A DNA stretch of 64,000 nucleotides from Iris pallida. Taxonomy: Eukaryota; Streptophyta; Magnoliopsida; Asparagales; Iridaceae. Shown piece by piece: positions 34,746-44,966 of the stretch. Position numbers and translations under genes: made by a program. The first letter of the stretch is position 1. Each line of letters opens with the position of its first letter. The notes below the pieces were generated by a model. That model worked only from the letters and a program-made list of their open reading frames with translations. It searched no databases and had not been told where the DNA came from. Where the stretch lies: the NCBI GenBank assembly GCA_029216955.1, contig JANAVB010016207.1:1-64000 (forward strand). The letters run 5' to 3'.

Positions 34746-36641
34746 ATGGCGGCTCTACTGGGGACGACTTTCTCCTCCGACGAGAAAGCAATTGCTCAAT
34801 ATGATGATGTACCGATCGGATCGACGAAGAAGACTCTGGTCGTTCAATTCGACGAGATTGCTTATGAAGAAATGCTCCGAACTGGGGGTGGTTCTCACTG
34901 CTCCAATGTTCAAAAGTCTCACAAAGCACGAAAAGTTTGGGTTCCTAAATCTAATGTAGCTTCTGATCTCTCTGTTGCTTCTGATGGCAAGGGAATTCTT
35001 CCCACTCCTGTCGTAGGGGCTCCCGTTCGTAATGAGGCAGTCCTTACTTCAGTGTTGCACTCTAAGTGTAACAATTCATCTCCCGCCTGTGACGGTGAAG
35101 ATAATCAGGTTTTACGCCCACTGCGTAAGAACCAAGTTTTACGCCCAGTGCATAAAAATGATGTTTTACGCCCAGTGGGTAAAAACCAAATTTTACGCTC
35201 AGTGCATAAGAACGAGTCTCCCATTTGTAATGAGGCAGACTCTAATGTTTGCACTTCTGAGTGTAAGAATAAGTCTCCCGTCTGTGACGTGGTAGACGCA
35301 CAAAAATTATGCTCTTCGCGTAAAGGAAAATCTTCCGTCTGTGACGTGGCAGATACTCATATTTTGCGCTCTATGCGTAAAGGTAAATCTCCTGTCTGTG
35401 ACAGTGTAGATAAAATTCACAAAGATGCTTCTGTATCTAAAGTGAATGTACCTGCACATTTGAAGCATAAAAACATAGTTGGTAAAACTTATGTTTTCAA
35501 CCAACAACCTTCTGTACGTAATGTACCAAACTTACAAATTACACGCAATGAAGATGGAGTCCTTCGTGCTAAAAAATCTCACGATTTACGCACGCAACTC
35601 CAAGTACGTAAAAATATACAGTTTGGTTTTGCGAATACAGCCAGTAATCTTCTTTATACACAAGGGACTAAACATTTTGCTACCCCAAATGTAATAAAGA
35701 AGACTACTCCTTCTGATTTACGTGAATTGCTAATGCAAAAGTGTAAAAATAGACAATCTTTCGTGACACTCCCCCAAGAAAATTATCACTGTGAGTGTCA
35801 CCAGATTGTAATTAAATGTTGTTGTTCGGCCTCCAAACGGTCAGTTTTTGATCGGTTAAGTTTTAATGCGTCCCAACAACAAGCTGATGAGTTGTCATAT
35901 GCATCAGTCAACATGGCATCTCATACCAACAGAGGACGACGTCCTAGACGGAACACGTCCCAAACCCCAGGTCAACAACAATTCAACAAACTTCTTGATT
36001 CTTTTGAAGGAGTATATCAGAATACTCGATCAAGAAGACAAAGACAATTGCAGACTTCTGATTCAGAAGCTGGGGGTACTCAATCTCTTGAGTCCGAAAC
36101 TGATAGTGTCGACTCATACTTCTATACTAATCCCTCTGTATCTTCAAGAGAGGTTGAATCCTACGCTATTGGAGATAAACCAGAGACGTCATCTGCTAAT
36201 ACAGAACAACGTCTTACTGCCGTTGAGCAATCATTGAAAGACATGCTTAACATGATGCAAAGCATGCACCAGATAGTAACGGCTCAACAAACTGCTCAAC
36301 CGGCAATAGTAACACCGGTACAGGTAGCAGCACAAACTCAAGATAGCCAAGGGGTTGATATACCTTTGAATATCCTAGAGCCTGCTGTTAACCAAAATTC
36401 TGCATCTCCAGATCCTATCATTCCAGACGATGTACCATCTCCGATGGGGGTTACGGTACAACCAACAACTATTCAATCAAATGTGCTTCCGCAAACCAAC
36501 GAAGCCATTCAAGCAGTGCGTGAGCTCAAAGCACAGTTTGAAGTTTTGAAGCAAAAGGATCAACTCCAGAGGTTAGGGATTAAGCAACCTTATCCTCCTC
36601 ATTGGAATGATGTACCCTTTCCACCAAAATTCAAGCCATAA
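34746..36641 (+). CDS. Element D first ORF (N-terminal region of Gag), 631 codons
   Basis: Opens with an ATG overlapping the primer site and stays open to a TAA at 36639-36641. Residues 1-110 are unrecognised. About 110-220 hold degenerate repeats VLRPV.KN and SPVCD.VD with many Cys and Lys, encoded by the same TTTTACGCCC...GCGTAA DNA motif that fills the LTRs. A basic segment GRRPRRN lies near residue 400, and a likely coiled coil (TEQRLTAVEQSLKDMLNMMQ) near 490. The end, HWNDVPFPPKFKP, is the usual start of the Tat gag capsid, and the same frame resumes four bases later, so the stop is probably a mutation inside a longer Gag. The ATG may not be the real start. Confidence 0.7.
   Translation: MAALLGTTFSSDEKAIAQYDDVPIGSTKKTLVVQFDEIAYEEMLRTGGGSHCSNVQKSHKARKVWVPKSNVASDLSVASDGKGILPTPVVGAPVRNEAVLTSVLHSKCNNSSPACDGEDNQVLRPLRKNQVLRPVHKNDVLRPVGKNQILRSVHKNESPICNEADSNVCTSECKNKSPVCDVVDAQKLCSSRKGKSSVCDVADTHILRSMRKGKSPVCDSVDKIHKDASVSKVNVPAHLKHKNIVGKTYVFNQQPSVRNVPNLQITRNEDGVLRAKKSHDLRTQLQVRKNIQFGFANTASNLLYTQGTKHFATPNVIKKTTPSDLRELLMQKCKNRQSFVTLPQENYHCECHQIVIKCCCSASKRSVFDRLSFNASQQQADELSYASVNMASHTNRGRRPRRNTSQTPGQQQFNKLLDSFEGVYQNTRSRRQRQLQTSDSEAGGTQSLESETDSVDSYFYTNPSVSSREVESYAIGDKPETSSANTEQRLTAVEQSLKDMLNMMQSMHQIVTAQQTAQPAIVTPVQVAAQTQDSQGVDIPLNILEPAVNQNSASPDPIIPDDVPSPMGVTVQPTTIQSNVLPQTNEAIQAVRELKAQFEVLKQKDQLQRLGIKQPYPPHWNDVPFPPKFKP
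34747..34765 (+). other. Primer binding site of D
   Basis: TGGCGGCTCTACTGGGGAC begins 3 nt after the LTR. It resembles the TGGCGACTC...TGGGGA sites of Tat/Ogre elements, said to pair with tRNA-Arg; the tRNA is not confirmed here. The ATG of the first ORF (34746) overlaps it. Confidence 0.65.
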
Positions 36642-36644
36642 TCA

Positions 36645-37559
36645 ATGGTATTATTTGATGGAAAGGCTTCTCCTAGTCAGTATATCAATTACTTTGATAT
36701 TATGACTGTACATTTGCAGAAAAATGATGCTCTTCTCACTCGAGTATTCATTGGGTGCTTGACGGGTTTAGCTTACGATTGGTATCATAGTTTACCCGAT
36801 AATTGCATTTCGTCTTTTGACGAATTTAAGAGAATGTTTCTCTCTCGCTTCTATAAAGGAGGTATGGACATGAACATGTCCTCCTTAATAGAAATCAAGC
36901 AAAAGGAGAAAGAAGATACTCGAACGTTCATTGAATGTTTCAGACAGGCGACTCTAAAGATGCCTCCTGGTATGCCAGATTCAGCATTAATTGATACATG
37001 CAAGATGAATCTGCGACCATCCATTGCTGTCTTCACGGGTTCCCAATTCACAGATTGGGCTTCGTTTATCATAGCAGCAGTTTCTGCCGAGACCAATGGA
37101 AGGTTGGCTCATGAACATGGGATGATTTTTGCCTCAGAAGATAAAGGAAAGAAAGGTAATCCTGGTAATAATTCTGGCAATCGTAATGCAAAAGGAAAAT
37201 ACACTCTTATGGTTAATCTTTCCAAAAGTAAAACGATGCCAAATAATCAGGAGTCTTCTAAGCCAAAAGAAGAATATTTTTTTGACGAGAGTGATATCCC
37301 AGGGATATTTCAATGTCTGGTGAAGAGTGGTAAACTCCAGATCCCGGAGCCAAAGAGGCCTAATGAGGTGAATCTGACTGATAATCCCAAATATTGTATC
37401 TATTACAGATACATAAATCATCCCACTAGGGCTTGTTATGTCCTAAAGAAGAAAATCCAAGAATTGATTAATGCCAATGCCATCTCTCTAACTAATGATG
37501 AGCATACGATCACAACCAATATGGTTTCTCTTCAATTTGGAGATTTTCCTTCTCAATAA
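36645..37559 (+). CDS. gag: Element D Gag capsid domain (Retrotrans_gag type)
   Basis: Same frame as the preceding ORF, one sense codon after its stop. It reads MVLFDGKASPSQYINYFDIM, LTGLAYDWYHSLPDNCISSF, FKRMFLSRFY and KEDTRTFIECFRQATLKMP, the plant Retrotrans_gag core of about 100 residues. A basic linker and NPKYCIYYRYINHPTRACYVLK follow, with a residual C..Y...H....C finger-like motif (first Cys pair incomplete). It forms the particle shell. The frame ends at TAA 37557-37559 and continues in the same phase after it. Confidence 0.85.
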   Translation: MVLFDGKASPSQYINYFDIMTVHLQKNDALLTRVFIGCLTGLAYDWYHSLPDNCISSFDEFKRMFLSRFYKGGMDMNMSSLIEIKQKEKEDTRTFIECFRQATLKMPPGMPDSALIDTCKMNLRPSIAVFTGSQFTDWASFIIAAVSAETNGRLAHEHGMIFASEDKGKKGNPGNNSGNRNAKGKYTLMVNLSKSKTMPNNQESSKPKEEYFFDESDIPGIFQCLVKSGKLQIPEPKRPNEVNLTDNPKYCIYYRYINHPTRACYVLKKKIQELINANAISLTNDEHTITTNMVSLQFGDFPSQ

Positions 37560-38456
37560 GTACCAGATAGAATTATCCCAATTCCGAAGACGACGATGAA
37601 GATTGTGAATATCCCGCCTGCCAGGAAGGAAAATGAAGGATTGTTGCCTCTTACATTAAAGAATGGTAAAATTATGTGGGTACATCCTGACTTAGTACCT
37701 GAAATCGAAGATGAAGGTAAAACTTCAAAATCCAAGAAAGGTAAGAAAGTCAAAACCTGCAACATGATTTCTCATGTTATTCCAGATCCTGATGATTTAG
37801 ATCATCTATGGGATGGCATTCCTTTGAAAGATAGATTGAGAGGATTGAACATATGTCCTCCAAGTTTTGCTCCTCCTACCAAGCTTAAGCTTACTCATTA
37901 GCAGTGGCTAGCCATGAATAGTGTTCCCTTATACAGGGCACAATAAGTCTTCGCTGCTTATGAAAAAGCCCCTATAGGGATTTTTCCTCGTATCCCGAAT
38001 CCTTCTCCTCCCGTAGCTACATAGAATTCTATTCCTCATTCTCCTGTAGTTACAGAGATCTCTTCTTCTTCATCTGTTGAACTACCTGTTAAAAGTCCAT
38101 TGCCTACTCACTTCTACAGTCAGCAATCTGTCCTTCTCATGAAGAAGATGGGTTATTATTTTCAAAAGGCAGAAGGTTTGAATTATGATAAAGGAATACG
38201 ACTTCCTTTACAAATTCAAAGTCAAAAATCCACTGTTGGATTGGGTTCTGAGGTTCTTCATAACAATCCTTGTAAGAAGAAGGCTAAGGAAAGGAAGACT
38301 AAATCCTGCAATGTGGTACTTCCTTCTTCTGAGTCTTAAGAAGAAACCTTTGCTGGTACAAGATCTGAAAAAGAGTACCATAAAGATTATGAGGGATCCT
38401 CCAAAGAAGCAGAGAATGTTGAAACACCACCAACTCAACCGTCTCCTGTTCCTGTT
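37560..38456 (+). pseudogene. Element D gag-protease linker with first G-patch-like motif
   Basis: Same frame as gag, broken by stops near 37557, 37899, 37944, 38022 and 38337. Segments: NIPPARKENEGLLPLTLKNG, LDHLWDGIPLKDRLRGL and MKKMGYYFQKAEGLNYDKGI (near 38139), ending in GLGSEV. The MGY..x..GLNxGxG..PL..GLG pattern recalls the G-patch found near proteases of some retroelements. It occurs a second time before RT. Function not known. Confidence 0.6.
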
Positions 38457-39510
38457 GTGGTTGAAAAGGGGAAACAGAAAACAGTACACTTTGACGTCCC
38501 GTTGAAGTCTGCTTTCAGTCAGGGGGTGGTGATGAAACCCAATAAATTTGATATTCTAGCTCAGTTAGCTAATACTCCGGCTAGATTATCTATCTTCGAG
38601 TTGCTTCGCCTTTCTAAAGAAAGTCGCGAAACCTTGAGTGAAGCTTTGCTGCAAGATGATTCCTGCTTAGCTCAACTCAAGACTCCTGATAATACACCAG
38701 TATCATGCCCACAATGTCATAGTATGATGGAAATAATTTCCAACATCACCTTTACACAAGAAGATATGCTGTTGAAGCATAACAAGTATGACAGACCTCT
38801 GTGCTACACTGGGTATATTGAATCCATTGAAGTTGACAGAATTTACATTGATCCTGGGTCTTCCATTAGCATAATTCTTCAAAGTATGTTAAGACCATTG
38901 AGGATTCCTACTAGTGACTTGACTTACACTAGTACCACAATAGTTGGTTTCAACTTTGGAAAGAGTAAACCACTGGGAAAGATTCGTCTGACGATTCAAA
39001 TTGGTGGATCTTCGAACTATGGCAACATTTTATGTTATTAATTCAGACGTATCCTACAATATCCTTCTTGGAAGACCATGGTTACATGAGCATAACATTG
39101 TGCCTTCAACTCTCTACCAATGCTTCAAGTACGTGGATTCCCAAGGGGTTGTAATGACTGAGTTTGCTGATATCAATCCTTTCAAGGGTGTCAAAGCCTA
39201 TTTTTCTGATTCGAGGCTCTACAAACAAGAACATGTAAAAGAGATATCAGACATGGCTGAAGATCGATCATCTGCCGAAGATCAGTCTATTAATGAAGAT
39301 CCGCCAGAAGAGCAACCTTTGAAGATCAAAGTCAAAGGGCGAATCCAACCCCAACCTGTCAACAATCAACCTCTGATGATCAAGGTCAAAGGGAGAACTC
39401 AAGCTTTATCTGAGGAATCAGTGAATGTTTCTACTAAAAGCCAAGTTCAACCTCTTAGGATCAAGGTCAAAGGGCGTACTTCTCGTACGAATGATCCAGA
39501 ACCACCATAG
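38457..39510 (+). pseudogene. Element D protease region, frameshifted
   Basis: Frame continues to 39041, then shifts by one near 39015 and goes on to 39510. Conserved segments: FDILAQLANTPARLSIFELL, then IDPGSSISIILQSML (active-site Asp near 38850, with Pro where Thr or Ser is usual), GFNFGKSKPLGKIRLTIQIG, and after the shift SDVSYNILLGRPWLHEHNIV. Downstream, the unit QPLxIKVKGR occurs three times (39313, 39367, 39448), a basic repeat of unknown role. The stop at 39508 is in the RT frame. Confidence 0.8.
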
Positions 39511-39531
39511 ATCGTTAATCTTGGCAAATCT

Positions 39532-42201
39532 ATGCAAAAGACGGATGATGGTCCATTAGTGATTAATCTGAAGCGTAGCAGTCAAATTGTAAATGATGTA
39601 AATATTAATCATTCTGTACTTTCCAATATCAATGAAGATTTCCTTTTTGAGTATATGGCTGTCAAATATGTTGAAAGAATGACTTTATCTTCTGATGATC
39701 AAAATCATCAGTATAAAGACGACATAGACACAGTGGAAACCTTATACATTGATCATAAGGAAAATTCCTTTCCTTCTCATGTCGATGTTGGACCTTATGC
39801 TCAAAGGTTCCTAACATCTTCTTCCTATCTTCTTCCTGTAGTTGCTTTATCGCAAGTTTGTGTAACCTGTAGACGTCATAAAGAATCTTATTTTGTGATT
39901 CCGTCTGATAAGAAAAACAAGCACCAAATTGTGTTTGGCACGACTAGAAATATCCCTGTTGCTCAGACAGATGATTTGAGAGATAAAGATAAAGGAAGAA
40001 TCCGAATTGACAGATATAGTCAACAATCTCTCAAGATTATCCAGAATATGGGATATGATTTGAAGACTATGCAAGGTCTCAATCAAGGCAAGGGTAGACG
40101 ATTACCATTAAGTGGTGATCTATTTTATCAGAAAACTCGTCATGGGTTGGGATATGATCCGTCCCATATGTTTAATGACGATATTCAAGAAAAATTCTCT
40201 TCTAGCTCTTTACAATCATCAGATTCGGAAGAAATCCAATTTATCGAATCTGATACATCTCACTCCTCGTGTGTTAAAAGAGTTTATTATGATGAATCTG
40301 AACAAATATTCTCAGTAAACATAGTTCAAACTGATGGTGAATCTGAACCATTTGAGAATGATCCTTGGGCTCAACAGATGGACACTCAATGGGAACTTCG
40401 TTTTGAACAACGACAACCACCTACAGAGGACGAGATTATCCAGATTGATGTTGGAGATGGAACTACACCTAAACCAATATTCATCAGTAAAAACCTTTCT
40501 GAAAATGAAAATGAAGAATTGATAAAACTGATCAAAGAATATATTGATATTTTTGCATGGAGTTATGAGGATATGCCAGGTCTAGATCCCAAAGTTGCTA
40601 CTCATAAACTCAGTATTCTTCCTAATGCCAAGCCTGTAAAACAACAGCAATGGCATTTTCGACCAGATATGATGGATGCAATTGAGGCGGAAGTCAAAAA
40701 GCTGATCACATGTGGCTTCATTCGTGAAGAACAATACCCGGACTGGGTTGCTAACATTGTTCCTGTTATGAAGAAGAATGGGAAATTCTGAGTTTGTATA
40801 GATTTTCGAGATCTTAATGCAGCTTGTCCAAAGGATGAATTTCTACTTTCGATTACCGATGTCATGATAGACAATACATGCGGTTTTGAACGCATGTCTT
40901 TCATGGATGGATTCTCAGGATACAATCAAATTAAGATGCATCCAGAAGATGAGAAGCATACTGCTTTTCGTACACCTCTTGGGGTTTACTGCTATACCGT
41001 TATACCGTTTGGTCTTAAAAATGCCGGTGCCACGTATCAACGGGCTATGAGCAACATCTTTCAAGAACATCTACGGAAGACAGTAGAATGTTATGTAGAT
41101 GACATTGCTGTTAAGAGTCGATCAAAAGATGATCACATTCAAGACTTGAAGACATTATTTGAACTGATGCGCCAACATCAATTGAAAATGAACCCTACTA
41201 AGTCTTTCTTAGGGGTTTCCAGTGGCAAGTTTTTAGGATTTGTCATTACTTCTCAGGGTATCCATGTTGATCCTGATAAGGTTAAAGCAATTCTTGAAAT
41301 GCGTTCTCCTCGTAATTTTAAAGAACTCCGTGGCTTTCAGGGTCGCATTGCTTATATCAGAAGATTTATATCTAATCTCTCTGGGAGTTGTCAACCTTTC
41401 TCCCGTCTATTAAAAAAGGGTGTATCATTTGTTTGGGATGAAGCGTGTCAAAAAGCCTTCAATGACATCAAGCAATACCTTACAAATCCACCTGTTCTGG
41501 TACCTCCAGTGGTAGGAAGACCATTTTTGCTATATGTTCGAGCTTTGGATCATTCACTTGGTGCTCTTCTTGCACAAAAAAGTGATATGGGGCATAAACA
41601 AGCGATTTATTATCTTAGCCGAATGATGGTCGGAGCAGAACACAGGTATACTCCTGTAGAAAAGGAATATCTGGCCTTGGTTTTTGCTGTCCAAAAGACA
41701 AGACATTATGTGACAGGACAGACTATTCATGTCATCTCCGGAATAAATCCTATTCGGGTATTGATGAGAAAACTGAGCATTCTTAACTCTAGGTTAGCTA
41801 CCTGGGCGATGTTGCTCACTCCTTATGACATGGTTTATATACCTCAAAAATCAGTGAAGGGTCAAGCATTAGCTGATTTCTTAGCTGCTCATCCTATACC
41901 TGAGACATCAAAGCTATATGAGGACATTCCAGATGAAGTCGTGGATTGCAACATAACTTTGAAGAATGATATCTGGCAATTATATTTTGATGGAGCATCA
42001 TGGGTTGGACCTAAGGATAATATTGTCTCTGGAGTAGGAATCGTCTTGGTTTTTCCTGATAAAATGGTCATATACCGTGCCTATTCTCTCAATGAGCCAT
42101 GCTCTAATAATGTAGCAGAATATAATGCTTTGCTGATTGGTCTCCAAGTAGCAAAACAGTTGGACATTGAGTTCCTAGAAGCTTATGGAGATTCACACTG
42201 A
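39532..42201 (+). pseudogene. pol: Element D reverse transcriptase, RNase H and second (archaeal-type) RNase H
   Basis: A second G-patch-like segment (MGYDLKTMQGLNQGKGR... GLGYDP, near 40047-40160) precedes RT. RT: DIFAWSYEDMPGLDP, IREEQYPDWVANIVPV, GKF then TGA at 40789-40791 (Arg expected) before VCIDFRDLN, FMDGFSGYNQIKMHPED, PFGLKNAGATYQRAMS and active site YVDD at 41092-41103. RNase H: TPVEKEYLALVFAVQKTRHY. After a linker, the second RNase H has FDGAS, NNVAEYNALLIGL and AYGDS with the expected Asp, Glu, Asp. A frameshift near 42195 ends the frame. The second RNase H is diagnostic of Tat/Ogre elements. Confidence 0.92.
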
Positions 42202-43745
42202 TTGTTAATCAAGTTAGAGGGACTTATGAAGTCAGAAATCCTGATCTCATCCCTTACCATCAAGTAGTAATCGAGTTGGTCCTTTCATTCAAAGGATTCT
42301 TCATCGAATTTGTACCATGTTCTCAGAATGTGGAAGCTGATGCTCTTGCTAGCTTAGCTGCAGACTTGGCTGTTCCAATTCGGAGACAAAATACAATTAC
42401 TTTGTTGGATCGAGATTTATTCCGTGTCAAGAATAATTTGTATATTGAACAGAGTTATACTATAGAGTCAAGCTCCCAGCAGAGGGATTGGAGAACTCCA
42501 TTTATTGATTATACGGTTCATAGGATTTTACCTGAAGATTCAAAAGAAGCTGCATCAATTAAGAGACGATCATTTCGATTCTATAATGATTCATCTTTGC
42601 ATATGTTATATCGTCGTTCATACGATGGACTCTTGCTGCGCTGTCTCTCAGAAAGTGAAGCTAAACAGACACTCCGTGAGGCTCATGATGGTGTCTGTGG
42701 TGCCCATCAACCGGGTCCGAAATTACAGGACCGCATTCGAAGAATGGGGTATTATTGGCCTTCCATGATAGCAGATGCTGTAGATTACGCCAGAAGGTGT
42801 AAAGCATGTCAGATTCATGCTGACTTTATTCACCAACCTTCTGAATTTTTACATCCTACAGCAGCTTCTTGGCCCTTCGAAGCTTGGGGTATGGATATTA
42901 TTAGTCCGATTAACCCTGCTTCTGTTAAAGGACATCGGTTTATATTGGCTATAACTGATTACTTTTCCAAGTGGGCAGAAGCAGTCCCCCTTACTGAAGT
43001 AAAAATATCTAATGTGATTAGCTTCATCAAACACCATGTCATTTATCGTTTCAGGATTCCTTGATGGATAATTCATGACAATGGACCACAATTTGCCAGT
43101 CAGGCATTTTATCTGTTCTGTGATAAGAATCGAATTCAAAATTTGGCTTCTACGACTTATAATCCAGCTGCTAATGGTTTAGCCTAAGCTTTCAACAAGG
43201 CGATCATCAAACTTCTCAAAAAGTTCATCTCTTCTAATAAACGTGACTGGAATGAGAAACTTGGAGAATGTTTATGGGCTTATCGAACAACAGTCCGAAC
43301 TCCTACTGGTTTTATACCATTTTCATTAGTTTTTGGATGTGAGGCTGTCCTTCCATTGGAAATTCAGATTCCATCTCTTCGAATAGCTATTGATAATGAG
43401 CTAACTATAGGGAATAATGATCGCTTACGACTCCAAGAACTTGAAAGATTGGACGAAAAGCGTCTTCAAGCACAACAGCACATTGATCTATATCAAGCCC
43501 GTATATATCGAACTTTCAATCGTAAAGTTAAAAAGGGGGTATTCAAGATCGGTGAGCTGGTATTAGCTGTTCGAAGACCGATGGTGATGACTCACAAAAG
43601 CAAAGGGAAATTCCAAGCAAAATGGGAAGGCCCTTATGTTATTGAGACTGTGTTTTCCAATGGCGCCTATCGGTTATCTAAGCCTAATGGAGATCTACTC
43701 ATGATGCCGATCAATGGCAAATTTCTTAAGAAGTACTATGTATAA
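42202..43745 (+). pseudogene. pol: Element D integrase, catalytic Glu codon replaced by stop
   Basis: Continues in a shifted frame: end of the second RNase H domain (VEADALASLAADLAV), then the zinc finger (H in REAHDGVCGAHQPG, CKACQ near 42803). Core: FEAWGMDIISP (first Asp), TGA at 43062 (Arg expected in FRIPRWI), IHDNGPQFAS (second Asp, near 43077), then NGLA, TAA at 43186 and AFNK. The TAA occupies the position of the catalytic Glu (normally NGQAEAFNK). The C-terminal part is open at 43356-43745 (VKKGVFKIGELVL, KGKFQAKWEGPYVIE) and ends at the natural stop. Confidence 0.9.
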
Positions 43746-43803
43746 AAAAAAGAGATAGAATGAAAATAAAATCTCCTTTATTATTTTTGTTCTGAATAAA
43801 AGA

Positions 43804-44097
43804 TTAAGGACGAGGACCACTGCCTTCCTTATTAAATACATAGTCGACCAATGCATCGAAGGCATCGGTGCCTGAGTTCATAAAAAATTTACAAGCAGCC
43901 ATCCTCAGTACTTCTTTTTTAGGAGTTTTCCCTGGCTTTACTAAGAAAGCTAGGATGTCTTGCGGTGGCTTAGGCGTAGAAGAGCTTTCGCCTATTTTGG
44001 TCGGGTCTGACACAATTGGCTCAATGGGGCGCGTCTCGATGACGTCCTCAACTTTCATGCAGACTTCATTCTTTTGTTGCACGTCCTTGGAAGACAT
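43804..44097 (-). CDS. Antisense ORF 1 of element D, 97 codons
   Basis: Starts ATG at 44097 and ends at 43804, 58 bp from the end of pol, on the opposite strand. The protein begins MSSKDVQQKNEV. It is acidic and Pro/Ser-rich in the first half and ends with FMNSGTDAFDALVDYVFNKE. A TATA box on the same strand (44147-44158, CCTATAAATAGG) lies about 50 nt upstream of the ATG. I recognise no domain. Antisense ORFs in this place are known in the plant Tat lineage, with unknown function. A weak resemblance of SGTDAFDALVDYV to SGDTEAFLNLMRR of antisense ORF 3 could be chance. Confidence 0.7.
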   Translation of the reverse strand: MSSKDVQQKNEVCMKVEDVIETRPIEPIVSDPTKIGESSSTPKPPQDILAFLVKPGKTPKKEVLRMAACKFFMNSGTDAFDALVDYVFNKEGSGPRP

Positions 44098-44146
44098 TTC
44101 CGATAGAGGAATGGAAATAAGAATGAAATGTTACACAGAGTTCTCA

Positions 44147-44158
44147 CCTATTTATAGG
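44147..44158 (-). promoter_or_regulatory. TATA box of antisense ORF 1
   Basis: CCTATAAATAGG on the minus strand, about 50 nt before the ATG at 44097. Confidence 0.7.
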
Positions 44159-44966
44159 AGAGATCTATTAACGAACCAGTCTTGGAGATTGAAACAACTT
44201 TTCATTCCCGAAAAGACCTATCCATTCGTTACATTAGATTCATCCATTTAATCGAGGAATTGAATTGATCTTTCTTTTCCCGAAAGATACGTTGGTTCAT
44301 TTGTTCTTTCATCAATCTTTCTATTCTCCAACTACCAAGGTTTGGTTAAGCTGATTACTCATCTCCTTGGAAAGAAATTTTAATCTTCTATCTTACCAGT
44401 TGGTATAAAAAGTTGGATTTATTATTTATCATGTTCTCATGACCTCTGAATAAATATTAAATCTGCTTGTATTTCGTTATCTATCATGTCCATTTGACCT
44501 CTGCATAGATATTAATCTACTTTTCTTTGAGTTTTTACATGCTGTCATGTCCATATTACCTCTGATAGTATTGTATACTCTGAAAAAAAACAAGATTTTA
44601 TTCATGTCTATATTACCTCTGGTTAAGATACAAATTATTGAGTTTAGAAGACTTGTCATTTCTATTCTCACATCATAAAAGTCTATTACATTTCTTAGAC
44701 TTTCTTACAAATCATAATGGAAATCTATTACATCTTGGATTTTTATTCTATACAACAACGATGACCTAATCGAGATCTATTTCTTCTTTGGATCTTCTTC
44801 ATTGGATTCGTTGTTGGTGTCAATTCCTGGCTGTCTGAGCCTCAATGGCGACCAGAACAGTAGGAATTAACTCTGGTCTCCTCTCTCAGATGAGAGAAGA
44901 ATCCCAGAGTATGGCAACCCGAAGATGCGTTGCTGCCAATACAATTAGTGGAGAAATGGCGGCCCT
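44159..44966. other. Spacer between antisense units 1 and 2 of D
   Basis: AT-rich. Repeated TCATGTCYATWTTACCTCTG-like phrases occur near 44440, 44480, 44550 and 44605, spaced about 55-70 bp, so this is a degenerate tandem repeat. No gene seen. Confidence 0.6.
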
